Assembly: GCA_023055425.1 (NCBI GenBank)
Contig: JALGPY010000004.1
Span: forward strand, 57,125,718 to 57,189,717
Origin: Linanthus parryae
Lineage: Eukaryota > Streptophyta > Magnoliopsida > Ericales > Polemoniaceae
Direction: 5' to 3'
Length of the DNA stretch: 64,000 nucleotides
Part shown: positions 53,647 to 64,000 of the stretch, one piece after another
How the letters are laid out: each line of letters starts with the position of its first letter
Position numbering within the stretch: the first letter of the stretch is position 1
Program-made: the position numbers and the translations under genes
Notes under the pieces: model-generated
Told to the model about the DNA's origin: nothing
Seen by the model: the letters and a program-made list of their open reading frames with translations, nothing else
The model's database searches: none

Positions 53647-56529
53647 TGGCAACTATAATATTTAAGTCATGAAGTTATTTCTCAAATGCAATTAACTGTG
53701 TTAGTTAAATAGTATTATTATTAATATGTGCCTAACTATGTTAATTGACTACGTTTGATAAAAAATTTAATTGTTGGGTGCAATGTTGTTATTTGCTAAA
53801 ATTTTTGGTGTTAGGCGTAACCAAAAAATAAGTTGGTGGAGTGTTATGTGGATAATTAAAAATTAATTTTGAATATTTGATAGTGTGTTCAAATTGTACA
53901 AGTACTACGTAGTAGTTTTGCCACACGCGTAACCATATGTCTATACGTGTTGAGTTTAGAACCTCCTAGAGTTGTAGAATTGGTGCAATTGTTGCACCAA
54001 ATCATTTTCCACGTGTGCATGAACAAACTCTTCCACTTGTCAGTTGTCACTCCCTCCTCAACACTTGTCACACCCCCTCAAGATTACATGTCTATCTTCC
54101 TCCCACTTCTTCCTCCACTTTCACCTCCTCCTCCAAACCATCAGTCCATCTCTTATTCCCCTTCTCTTCTCTTATGAGACTCTTCCCTCATTTTAGCTAC
54201 TATGTCTTAAGCCTTCTCAAATCCCCAACAAATGAGAGATCAACCCTCATTTTCATCATAATATCCATCAAGTTGTGCTATTTCAATCTTAAGAGGCTAG
54301 GAGGTTCAAGAACAACCTCACCATCATCACTTGAGGTAAAATTCATCTTGTGGGTTTAATTTTTTTCACTCCCATTCATCTAGACTATCCATGCATGTCA
54401 ACAAAATCAAGTTTAATGGGTAATCACCCTTAGGATCATGAATGAATAAGTTATGAATAGTTGTAAGTAGGTGATTTAGAGCTTTTTGGTGTAATTTTAT
54501 GTTTTGGAAGAGTAATTTCTTCATGCATCAAGTTTTGGAGTATGAAAAATCACAAAACCCATGTTTTGAGTCCATTCACACAAAATTAGGAAAAATATTT
54601 AGAATTTTCATAAAATTATGGAAAAATTACAATTAGTGTATTTGTATGTGATATGTTTAAAGTAAAAATTTCTGAACAAAATTAATTAAATTGAATTTTT
54701 AATCCACCAAAAACCGGGTCTGTTTTGATACTCAATTCAACTCTTAACTAGTTCCGTAAATCATCAATTTCATGTACTTAAAATACTTCAATTCTTACCA
54801 AATTTGGATATGTTGTTCCCAGAAATGTTAGATACCTACTGTAAATAATTTTTAATTTTTGAAACTTATATGAATATTTTATGAATTTATTTCCAAGGCT
54901 TCTACCAGCCAATATTTTTGTACTAAAACAGATCTGAAATATTATGTTTAAAAATATTAAAAAAATATTATAATTATTGATATTACAGTATGTTATAGGT
55001 GAGTTCTTAATCTATGTAAGGTAAAAATTCCGAGTCCCGAATAATTATTTTGAGTTAGGTATGAATTTGTGAACTATCGATGGTTACACTTTGCCTACAA
55101 GTAAAATGTAGAAAATTTTTCATATAAGTTTTAAGAACTTTAATTTTGGGTCCAAATTATATTTTATTATGTTTATAAGATATTTTTACCATGTTAGTTA
55201 GTAAATTATCTGGTTTTTTAAGTGGAACGTTATGAATCCCCTAGGTTGCAATGCATGTAGTACTAGAAAGTATATGTGATTCGCGACACTTATGTTATTC
55301 TTATATATTCTTGTGTTATGTGTATCTAGATCAAGTTAGGACCTAGCTAAGCTCCACGGTAAGATTCTTAGAGTTGAGACTAATTCGGGCATAGCGAGGT
55401 GAGTTACTTAACCTCGCAAAGTTTGTACACAGCCTCACTTATTGTTTCGATATGTATATGTTTTAAATTGGTCCCATGATATGATTTACATGTGTCAATG
55501 TTTATGATGAAATGCTCCAAGTTATAAATGTTCAATTTTTATTTGCGACATGATTTGTGTTCACCAACGATTGTAATGACCCCATGTACACAATAAACGA
55601 TTTAAGATAATTCTTTATAACTCAAGACACGTTTTAGAAAGGCCACGATACCAGAGTGAAACCCCCTGTCGGGTATAGGAAGGCTATGGCCCTTTTGTCG
55701 GGGCAATATAAGCAGGCACACGTCGTCGCACGAGCCGTCGTGTTGGACATGTCCCTACGTTATGTTATGTCACGATGGTTATCACGGGCCTAAAGAAAAC
55801 TAGTATGATTCATGCAAGTATGTTCTCAGTTACATATGTTATGCTTTCAATTTATATGATATATAATTATGAAGTTTATGAAATGATTTAATTCATGTCC
55901 ATGGAATAAGTTTAGCCTTTCCGTTTTCCAAACCTACGGAGGGACGTAACCGTAACTCACTGAGCTAGTTGAGCTCACTTTTTTGGGACTTTATTTTTTT
56001 CAGGTAACAAGGAGACCGAGAACGCCCTAGAGTGATCAACTTGCATGAGGTGTGGCTGCTTTGTTTTGGATACCTAAGCTACGTCGTGTAGGATTTATAT
56101 GAACCTTCTTTTGAATGTGTAAGCTATGTTAGCATATTTTGGCCTAAGGAGGCTTTTGGCTATGTATAATGTGGAACTATGTATGTATGACTCATGGACT
56201 AAGTTTGTTATTATACGTCGCTACCCCCGAATTATGCTCTGTCATGTCACAAGTCGAGCGGCTAAATAATCTTTTATTTACAAGTACAAGTTTTGGAACT
56301 TTTAATCCGAAACAATAGTTTATTTTATCTCACATATCAAATTTCTCATTTTTATCCGTAACGACCCCTAAACGTTTTCTTAGTTACGCTTTCGCTAACG
56401 AAAAAAAATATCATTATTAAAGCTACTTTTCATAACTTACTTGTTTATCCCCTTCATGAATTAAGGCCTCACAGGCGCCTGTCGCACTTCCCTCCCGCTA
56501 ATCGGGGTCGACGGGAGAGGGATGTGACA
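53647..56529 (+). repeat. 5' LTR of old Tekay-like element
   Basis: 2883 bp, TGGCAACTATAAT to GGGATGTGACA. Short open frames (53947-54359) recur in the 3' LTR as part of the repeat and are not genes. Confidence 0.9.
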
Positions 56530-56534
56530 GTTTG

Positions 56535-56546
56535 TGGTATCATAGC
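56535..56546 (+). other. Primer binding site, tRNA-Met type with one change
   Basis: TGGTATCATAGC; the usual site is TGGTATCAGAGC. Confidence 0.8.
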
Positions 56547-56743
56547 TCTAGGTTATAGAGACCGTATTTATTAATACTAGGAAACCCTATTATGTGTTAA
56601 TTAGATAAGTATGATAGTAAAGTTCTTGGTACCATCAATATGCGTACATAAATTTATGCTCATGTATGCATGTATTATGTTAGCTCGTTGCTTTAGGGAT
56701 AATAGTATGTTATAAGAAAATTTTATAATATCCACCTTGGACG

Positions 56744-58025
56744 ATGAACAACCTTAGCATGAATGGTTTGGGAGATGGGAACGGTAACAACGCTATGGGT
56801 GACGGGACCACTGGCCCCATGTAACATGAGACAAACACCAGAAACGAGGGCGGAGGATCATCGACTGGAGGGAACTCTCATGGATTGGAGCGAGCCTTTG
56901 AAGGACTTATGCAAATGCTCTCGCGTAGTTCAAGGGTGACGATTGACAAGTTCAAGGAACTGGGACCCCCATCGTTTAATGGAGCAGCTGATCCGGCAGC
57001 CGCTAAATCATGGCTTCTAGAGATGGAGAAGAACTTTGATGTCCTACAGTGCGATGATCAGTAGAAGTTCAACTTTGCGACATACACCCTTAAGGATGAA
57101 GCATATAGGTGGTGGTTGATTTTAAAGCTCAATCGTCCAAACCTAACCTGGAACCAATTTGTGGAGGCCTTCAATGATAAGTACTTACCACCCGCGTTAC
57201 AGAATTTGAAAGTAAACGAGTTCTTGACTCTCACCCAGGGGAACCTCACAGTCGCTCAGTATGAGGCTCCTTTCACAACTCTGTCTCGTTACGATCCGTA
57301 TGTGGTTGATAACAAGGGGAAGAAAGCACGCATGTTTCAAAGCGGTCTTCGCATGGATATCAGGAACAGGGTTGAACTACTGAAGCTTCCAACCTATAAT
57401 GAAGTCGTGGAAAGGGAAATGATAGCTTAAAGGGGAACTGAGGAGTATAACAAACAGAGGGAGCAGAAAAAGAGGAATGACACGAGCAAGAATACTCAGA
57501 GGATTGGGCCAAATCAAAGCACGTCTTTCAAGAAGCAGGGCAGCGGTTCCAACTTCAGTAAGAGCGCTTCATCCAACACAAGTGGTAGCTACCCACGGTG
57601 CTCTAAGTGCAACAAGGTTCATATGGGTGCATGCTACTTTGGTCTCAACGTGTGTTATCGATGTGGGAAGCCAGATCACGTTTTGAAAGAATGCCCAACT
57701 GCTAAGACAACTCCCTCCAGCGCACCAAGTGTTTCACACCAGCCTCAACCTACTGGAGCCCCACAGAATCGACATGGTAGAGCTTTTGCCCTAGTTCCTG
57801 GAGACGTTCAGGCAGCTGCATCCGTCGTCGCACGTACTTTACCTATTGAAGCAAATCCCGCTGATGTGTTAATTGATTATGTTTCTAGCCATTCTTTTGT
57901 TGCTTCTCGTTTTGTTCGTAATATCCATACGTATCCGGAACCATTAGGCTTTATGCTTAGTGTGTCTACACATGCTAGAATAACCTTGGGTAGTTCCTCT
58001 CTATATCGTAAATGTGGAATGTGGT
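56744..58025 (+). pseudogene. Tekay-like gag and protease, decayed
   Basis: ATG 56744 opens a frame interrupted by TAA (about 56822), TAG (57062-57064) and TAA (57428-57430). The gag domain has FKELGPPSFNGAADPAAAKS, WNQFVEAFNDKYLPPALQ and LTQGNLTVAQYEAPF. The knuckle CYRCGKPDHVLKEC is at about 57647. The protease motif DSGSSHSFVS of relatives is changed to DYVSSHSFVA at about 57875, losing the conserved Gly. A frameshift near 58010 leads into the next part. Confidence 0.85.
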
Positions 58026-58841
58026 AGATTGGATCCCTTTATTTGTCGACCTGATACCTTAGGAATTCATGACTTTGACGTTATCTTTGGAATGGATTGG
58101 CTTACCTTAAATCATGCCACCATAGATTGTTCTAACAAGAAGGTCGTATTTTTCATTCCAGGGATGTCAGAGTTTACCTTTTCAGGAGATGGAGTAGTAT
58201 CCCCACCTTACGTGTTGTCCGCTATGAAAGCGCATAAGCTACTCAATAAATGGTGTCAGGGTTACCTTGCTTGGATTTTGGACAAATCATCCAAAGAGCT
58301 CAGTCCTAATGATATTCCCGTAGTAAATGAATACCAAGATGTTTTCCCTGATGACTTAACCGATTTACCTCCAGAGAGAGAAATCGAGTTTAGCATTGAT
58401 GTAATTCCTGGTACATCACCTATCTCGAGAGCACCATATAGAATGGCCCTTGCGAAATTGAGAGAGTTAAAGGTACAGATTCAGGAACTGCTTGACAAGG
58501 GGTTTATAAGGCCTAGTACCTCGCCTTGGGGAGCACCTGTTTTATTCGTCAAGAAGAAGGATGGTTGAATGAGGTTATGCATTGATTATAGGGAATTTAA
58601 CAAGGTCACCATAAAGAATAAATACCCGTTGCCAAGAATTGATGACTTGTTTGACCTATTACATGGAGCTAAGGTATTTTCTAAGATTATCTTGAGGTCA
58701 GGATACAACCAGTTACGCATCAAAGCAGATGATGTACCCAAGAGTCTGTTCCGCACTAGGTATGGCCACTATGAGTTTCTTGTGATGCCATTCGGCTTGA
58801 GCAATGCCCCTGCAGACCCTACGGGAAAAGAAGTTGTATGA
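58014..58841 (+). pseudogene. Tekay-like protease end and RT N-terminal half, active site lost
   Basis: FDVIFGMDWLTLNHATIDC is the protease end; RT begins SPNDIPVVNEYQDVFPDDL. RT blocks: [36 protein letters not shown] (58566-58568), [20 protein letters not shown]. The catalytic FSKIDL reads FSKIIL, so the first Asp is gone. After FGLSNAPAD (about 58810) the sequence jumps to the region normally 45-50 residues downstream, so the FIDD motif is deleted. Confidence 0.9.
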
Positions 58842-59413
58842 AAAGTTTAGTAAGTGCGAGTTTTGGTTGCAACATATATCATTTTTAGGACATGTCATGT
58901 CAAAGGATGGGATATCGGTAGACCCGTAGAAGGTTGAAGTAGTAGTGAGCTGGCCTAGACCGATCAATGTTCCAGAAATTCGTAGTTTCCTTGGAATAGC
59001 GGATTATTACTGAAGATTTGTAAAGGATTTCTGTTTGTTGGCGTTCCTATTAACCAGGCTAACGCGGGAGTAAGTGCCATTTGAATAGAATGATGAGTGT
59101 GAAAATAGTTTTCAGGAATTGAAGAATAGACTGGTGTCAGCTCCCATCTTTTCATTTCCTAGCATATCTGGAGGATTTGTTATATATAGTGATGCCTCAA
59201 GAAAGGTTTAGGGTGTGTTCTAATGCAGAATGGAAAGGAGATTGCTTATGCTTCAAGGAAATTGAAACCCTAAGAAGTGAATTACCCAACGCATGACATA
59301 GAACTCGCGGCGGTGATTTTTGATCTTAAGATCTGGCGGCATATCTGTACGGGGAGTCTTGCGAGATCTACACGGATCATAATATCCTTAAGTATTTATT
59401 CACTCAAAAGGAT
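58812..59413 (+). pseudogene. Tekay-like RT C-terminal part and RNase H, heavily broken
   Basis: After the deletion: [20 protein letters not shown] (frame-shifted), IRSFLGIADYY, FQELKNRLVSAPIFSFPSIS, then RNase H VIYSDASRK at about 59180 and [16 protein letters not shown]. At least eight stops. It continues as the next entry. Confidence 0.75.
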
Positions 59414-60112
59414 TTGAACATGAGACAACGGAGGTGGCTGGAGTTAATGAGAGACTACGATCTCACCATTCACTATCTCCCAGGGAAGGCTAATGTTGTG
59501 GTAGACGCCTTGAGTAAGAAATCTTCCGGAAACCTCACTTACCTCCTCACTACACAAGAAAGGCTGAAAGAGGAAATGGAGAAGCTAGAACTGGAAGTAA
59601 TTCTTCATGGAACATCTAGTTGTGTATATGCACTAACGGTCCAACCCGCATTGATAGACGAGATTCGAGAAGCACGGAAGAATGATCCTACTCTTGTAAA
59701 GATTCGAGATGAAGTGACTGAAGGAAGGAATACTGATTTCTCTATCCATGATGGAATCCTGAAGTACCATGGTCGTGTATGTGTCCCAAATGATCCAGAG
59801 ATCAAGCATAGAGTACTCCAACAAGCTCACCACTCCAGCTTCGCAGTACACCCAGGATCTTCCAAGATGTACCAAGACCTTCGCGAGCTTTTCTGGTGGG
59901 CGGGAATGAAGAGAGAGATTACAGACTTTGTGGCGCGATGTCTTCATTGCCAGCAAGTCAAGGCGGAACACCAACCACCAGAAGGACTTATGCAACCCCT
60001 TCTTATTCCTGAGTGGAAGTGGGAGCACATAACGATTGATTTCGTCACTGGGCTTCCGAGATCGTCATGTGGAAAAAATAGCTATTTGGGTTATAGTCGA
60101 TCGACTGACTAA
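59414..60112 (+). pseudogene. Tekay-like RNase H end and integrase N-terminal part
   Basis: Longest intact stretch of this element (232 codons from the ATG of [15 protein letters not shown]). [16 protein letters not shown] ends RNase H. The integrase zinc domain has [18 protein letters not shown] and [24 protein letters not shown] bears the first catalytic Asp. A frameshift near 60080 moves the frame to the next entry. Confidence 0.85.
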
Positions 60113-60332
60113 AACAGCCCATTTCTTGGCCGTGAAGACGACTAATTCACTGCAGAAGCTGGCTCAATTGTATATTCAAGAAATTATTCGTCTGCATGGG
60201 ATACCAGTTTCTATTGTGTCAGACCGCGATCCGAGGTTTGTATCAAGGTTTTGGAAGGGACTACATGAGGCTTTAGGTACGAAGTTGAACTTTAGCATAG
60301 CTTTTCATCCTCAGAGAGATGGTCAATCATAA
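60036..60332 (+). pseudogene. Tekay-like integrase core
   Basis: The real coding part starts about 60085 ([20 protein letters not shown]), with [13 protein letters not shown] carrying the second catalytic Asp. TAA at 60330-60332 falls within the DGQSER-like block and removes the sequence around the catalytic Glu from the frame. Confidence 0.8.
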
Positions 60333-60367
60333 AGGGTTATTCAGACACATGAAGATTTGCTTCGCCT

Positions 60368-61075
60368 TTGTGTTTTGGATTTCAAGGGAGGATGGGAGGA
60401 ACACCTTCCCTTGATCGAATTTGCTTAAAATATAGCTTCCAAGCAAGTATCAGGATGGCTCCCTTCGAGGCGCTGTATGGAAGGAAGTGCAGGTCTCCTA
60501 TTTATTGGGAAGAGGTGGGTGAAAGAAAATTGTATGGTCCAGAGTTGGTGCATATGACAACCGAAAAGATTCGAACTATCCAGGAACGTCTTAAAACAGC
60601 TCAAAGCCTCCTGAAAAGTTATAGTGACAACCGAAGAAGGGAACTAGAGTTTGGTGTGGGAGACCATATGTTTCTGAAAGTTTCTCCAACCAAGGGTGTG
60701 ATGCGGTTTAGTAAGAAAGGAAAACTAATCACTCGCTATGTTGGACCGTTTGAGATTATAGAAAGGGTAGAACCTGTTTCTTATCGCTTGGCGTTACCCC
60801 CTGAAATGGATAAAGTACACAATGTATTTCACGTGTCCATGCTTAAAAAGTATGTGTACGATCCGAGACATGTGATAGAGTATGAGACACTGAACGTGCA
60901 AGAGGATCTTACCTACCAGGAGGTGCCCGTGGAGATCTTAGCGCGAAGGGATCAAGTTTTGAGGAGTAAAGTCATACCGTTGGTGAAGGTTCTTTGGAGA
61001 AATCATGCGGTTGAAGAAGCAACATGGGAGCGTGAGGATGAGATAAGGACAAAGTATACGCACCTTTTCAACTAA
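60368..61075 (+). pseudogene. Tekay-like integrase C-terminus with GPY/F and chromodomain-like tail
   Basis: From about 60440: [40 protein letters not shown] (GPY/F), [16 protein letters not shown], then [15 protein letters not shown] and [20 protein letters not shown], the CR-type chromodomain-like tail of Tekay/Del. The 3' part is unbroken to the natural stop 61073-61075, unlike the young element, which is frameshifted there. Confidence 0.88.
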
Positions 61076-61106
61076 GGAAGCTCGAGTTTGGGGACAAACT
61101 CTTTCT

Positions 61107-61121
61107 AAGGTGGGTAGGATG
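61107..61121 (+). other. Polypurine tract of old Tekay-like element
   Basis: AAGGTGGGTAGGATG directly before the 3' LTR start. Confidence 0.8.
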
Positions 61122-64000
61122 TGGTAACTCTAATATTTAAGTCATGAAGTTATTTCTTAAATAGTATTAACTGTGTTAGTTAAATAGTATTACTATTAAT
61201 ATGTGCCTAATTATGTACTTGACTATGTTTCATAAAAAATAAGTGTTGGGTGCTATGTTGTTATTTGCTAAAATTTTAGGTGTTAGGCGTAACCAAGAAA
61301 TAAGTTGGAGGAGTGTTATGTGAATAATTAAAAACTAGTTTAGAATGTGTGATAGTGTGTTGAAATTGTACAAGTACTACGTAGTAGTTTTGCCACACGC
61401 GTAACCATATGTCTATACGTGTCGATTTTAGAACCTCCTAGAGTTGTAGAATTGGTGCAATTGTTGCACCAAATCATTTCCCCCATGTGCATGAACAAAC
61501 TCTTCCACTTGTCACTCCCCCCTCAACACTTGTCACACCCCCTCAAGACCACATGTATATCTTCCTCCCATTTCTTCCACCTTTTTCACCTCCTCCTCCA
61601 AACCATCCGTCCATCTCTTATTCCCCTTCTCTTCTCTTATGAGACTCTTCCCTCATTTTAGCTACTATGTCTTAAGCCTTCTCAAATCCCCAACAATTGA
61701 GAGATCAACCCTCATTTTCTTCATAACTTCCATCAAGTTGTGCTATAATTTCAATATCAGGAGGCTAGGAGGTTTAAGAACAACATCGCCATCATCACTT
61801 GAGGTAAAATTCGTCTTGTGGGTTTAATTGTTTTCACTCCCATTCGTCTAGACTATCCATGAATGTCAACAAAATCAAGTTTAATGGGTAATCACCCTTA
61901 GGATCATGAATGAATATGTTATGACTAGTTGTAAGTAGGTGATTTAGAGGTTTTTTGTGTAATTTTATGTTTTGGTAGAGTAATTTCTTCATGCATCAAG
62001 TTTTGGAGTATGAAAAATCACAAAACTCATGTTTTGAGACCATTTTCACAAAATTAGGAAAAAGATTTAGAATTTTCAGAAAATTATGAAAACATTACAA
62101 TTTGTGTATTTGTATGTGATATGTTTACAGTAAAAATGTCAGAACAACTTGAATTAAATTTAATTTTTAATCCACCAAAAACCGGGCCAGTTTTGATACA
62201 CTATTCAACTCTGAACCAGTCCGGTAAATCATCAATTTCATGTACTTAAACTACTTAAATTCTAACTTAATTTGGATATGTTGTTCCCAGGCATGATATA
62301 TACCTAATGTAAAAAAATTACAGTTTGTTAAATTTACACTATTCAACTCTGAACCAGTCCGGTAAATCATCAATTTCATGTACTTAAACTACTTAAATTC
62401 TTACTTACTTTGGATATGTTGTTCCCAGGCATGATATATACCTAATGTAAAAAATTTACAGTTTGTTAAATTTATATGAATATTTTATGAATTTATTTCC
62501 GAGGCTGCTACCAGCCCATGTTTTTGTACAAAAACACATCTGAATTATAATGTTTAAAAATATTAAGAAAATATTATAATTATTGATATTACAGTATGAT
62601 ATAGGTGAGCTCTTTATCTATTCAACGTAAAAATTCCGAGTCCCGGATAATTATTTTGAATTAGATATGAATTTGTGAACTATCGATGGTTACACTTTGC
62701 CTGCAAGTAAAATGTAGAATCTTTTTCATATAAGTTTTACAAACTTTAAGTTTGGGTCCAAATTATGTTTTATTATGTTTATAAGATATTTTTACCATGT
62801 TAGTTAGTAAATTCTATGGTTTTTGTAAGTGGCACGTTATGAATCCCCTATGTTACAATGCATGTAGTACTAGAAAGTATATGTGATTCTCGAAACTTTT
62901 GTTATTCTTTTATATTCTTGTCTCATGTGTATCTAGATCAAGTTAGGACCTAGCTAAGCTTCGCGGTAAGATTCTTAGAGTTGAGACTAATTCGGGCATA
63001 GCGAGGTGAGTTACTTTACCTCCCAAAGTTTGTACCCAGCCTCACTTATTGTTTCGATATGTATACGTTTTAAATTGGTCCTATGATATGATTTACATGT
63101 TCCAATGTTTATGATGAAATGCTCCAAGTTATAAATGTTGAATTGTTATTTGCGACATGATTTGTGTTCACAAACGATTGTTATGACCCCATGGACACAA
63201 AAAACGATTTAAGATAATTTTTTATGACTCAAGACACGTTTCAGAAAGGCCACGATACCGGAGTGAAACTCCCTGTCCGGTATAGGCAGGCTATGGCCCT
63301 TTTTCCGGGGAAATATAAGCAGGCTCGCGTTGCCTCACGAGTCGTCGTGTTGGACATGTCCCTATGTTATGTTATGTCACGATGGTATCACGGGCCTAAA
63401 GAAAACTAGTATGATTCATGCAAGTATGTTCTCAGTTACACATGTTATGCTTTTAATTTATATAAAATTATATAATTCTGAAGTTTATCAAATGATTTAA
63501 TTCATGTCCATGGAATAAGTTTAGCCGTTCCGTTTTTCAAAAATACGGGGGGACGTAACCGTAGCTCACTGAGCTAGTTGAGCTCACCCTTTTGGGACTT
63601 TATTTTTTTCAGGTAACAAGGAGACCGAGAACGTCCTAGAGTGATTAACTTGCATGAGGTGTGGCTGCTTTGTTTTGGATACCTAAGCTACGTCGTGTAG
63701 GATTTCTATGAACCTTCTTTTGAATGTGTAAGCTATGTTAAAATATTTTGGCCTAAGGAGGCTTTTGGCTATGTATAATGTGGAACTATGTATGTATGAC
63801 TCATGGACTAAGTTTGTTATTATCCCTTGCTACCCCCGAATTATGCTCTGTCATGTCACAAGTCGAGCGGGTTAAATAATCTTTTATTTACAAGTACAAG
63901 TTTTGGAACTTTTCATCCGAAACAAATAGTTTATTTTATCTCACATATTAAATTTCTCATTTTTATCCTTGACGACCCCTAAACGATTTCTTAGTTACGC
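61122..64000 (+). repeat. 3' LTR of old Tekay-like element (incomplete at window end)
   Basis: Starts TGGTAACTCTAAT and matches 53647-56529 throughout, with many substitutions. It contains a 138-bp tandem duplication (62198-62473) that the 5' LTR lacks. The end lies just beyond 64000. No gene; frames at 61419-61827 and 63224-63409 are chance. Confidence 0.9.
62198..62473 (+). repeat. 138-bp tandem duplication in 3' LTR
   Basis: Copies 62198-62335 and 62336-62473 are almost identical (starting ACACTATTCAACTCTGAACC). The 5' LTR has one copy, so the duplication arose after insertion; its near-identity shows it is recent relative to the element. Confidence 0.9.

Larger units (their letters stand above)
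53647..64000 (+). mobile_element. Old Tekay-like Ty3/gypsy element, 3' end beyond window
   Basis: 5' LTR 53647-56529, PBS, gag to integrase-chromodomain (56744-61075), PPT and 3' LTR from 61122, cut by the window end. Integrase end and tail blocks place it near Tekay/Del. The LTRs differ by many substitutions and indels and the coding region has numerous lesions (stops, frameshifts, loss of the RT active site), so it is much older than the element at 26326. Confidence 0.9.

Noticed and set aside
54015..54359. 114-codon frame in the old Tekay-like LTR, with a similar one at 61419-61827
   Set aside because: LTR repeat with frameshifts between the copies; no selection for a protein.
57477..57686. 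Alternative frame over the gag zinc-knuckle region
   Set aside because: Shadow of the gag frame that carries the CCHC motif.

Overview
This window is intergenic plant DNA made almost entirely of nested retrotransposons. I found no host gene that looks functional and no rRNA, tRNA or CRISPR. The lineages present (Athila-, Tat- and Tekay/Del-type Ty3/gypsy, SIRE-type Ty1/copia with an extra 3' ORF, and an L1-type LINE) point to a seed plant, probably a eudicot. The species cannot be told from the sequence.

Left part. A minus-strand, gag-protease-only Athila-type element (1-6874, cut by the window edge) lies inside the 3' end of a plus-strand Tat-like element (6875-9904). That element in turn interrupts the RNase H region of a minus-strand SIRE-type copia (9905-13061). 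The single copia LTR is followed on its other side by the 3' internal end of another copia copy (13062-~13610), so two copies have recombined or were in tandem.

Middle and right part. The base layer is a decayed LINE seen in three pieces (~13610-13856, 25153-~25836, ~50164-51950). Piece one and two are separated by a complete non-autonomous Tat-type element (13857-25152, TSD CCGGC). Pieces two and three are separated by a decayed Tekay-like LTR (called LTR-D here), which hosts two complete insertions: a young Tekay element (26326-38365, TSD TCATC, LTRs almost identical) and an older SIRE-type copia (39281-49283, TSD CTTTT). To the right are a degraded minus-strand gypsy fragment with a tRNA-Asp-like PBS (~52198-53646) and an old, inactivated Tekay-like element (53647 to beyond 64000).

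Most unusual content. (1) The Tat-type element at 13857-25152 has no reverse transcriptase, RNase H or integrase. In their place it has an array of hairpin-forming tandem repeats and a long antisense gene resembling plant mobile domain (PMD) proteins, with a TATA-like box and in-phase introns. (2) The young Tekay element has three extra ORFs between its PBS and gag: a sense ORF followed by AATAAA and an A11 tract, an antisense two-helix membrane protein with its own TATA box, and an antisense ORF whose C-terminal half resembles the helix-loop-helix of TCP transcription factors. (3) The SIRE-type copies are sprinkled, in LTRs, coding regions and spacers, with variants of the 16-bp palindrome TTTCAAGGCCTTGAAA.

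The autonomous elements keep the usual order (Ty3: gag-PR-RT-RH-IN-chromodomain-like tail; Ty1: gag-IN-RT-RH plus env-like ORF). All carry stops, frameshifts or deletions. The gag-PR-only elements could have moved only with enzymes supplied in trans.
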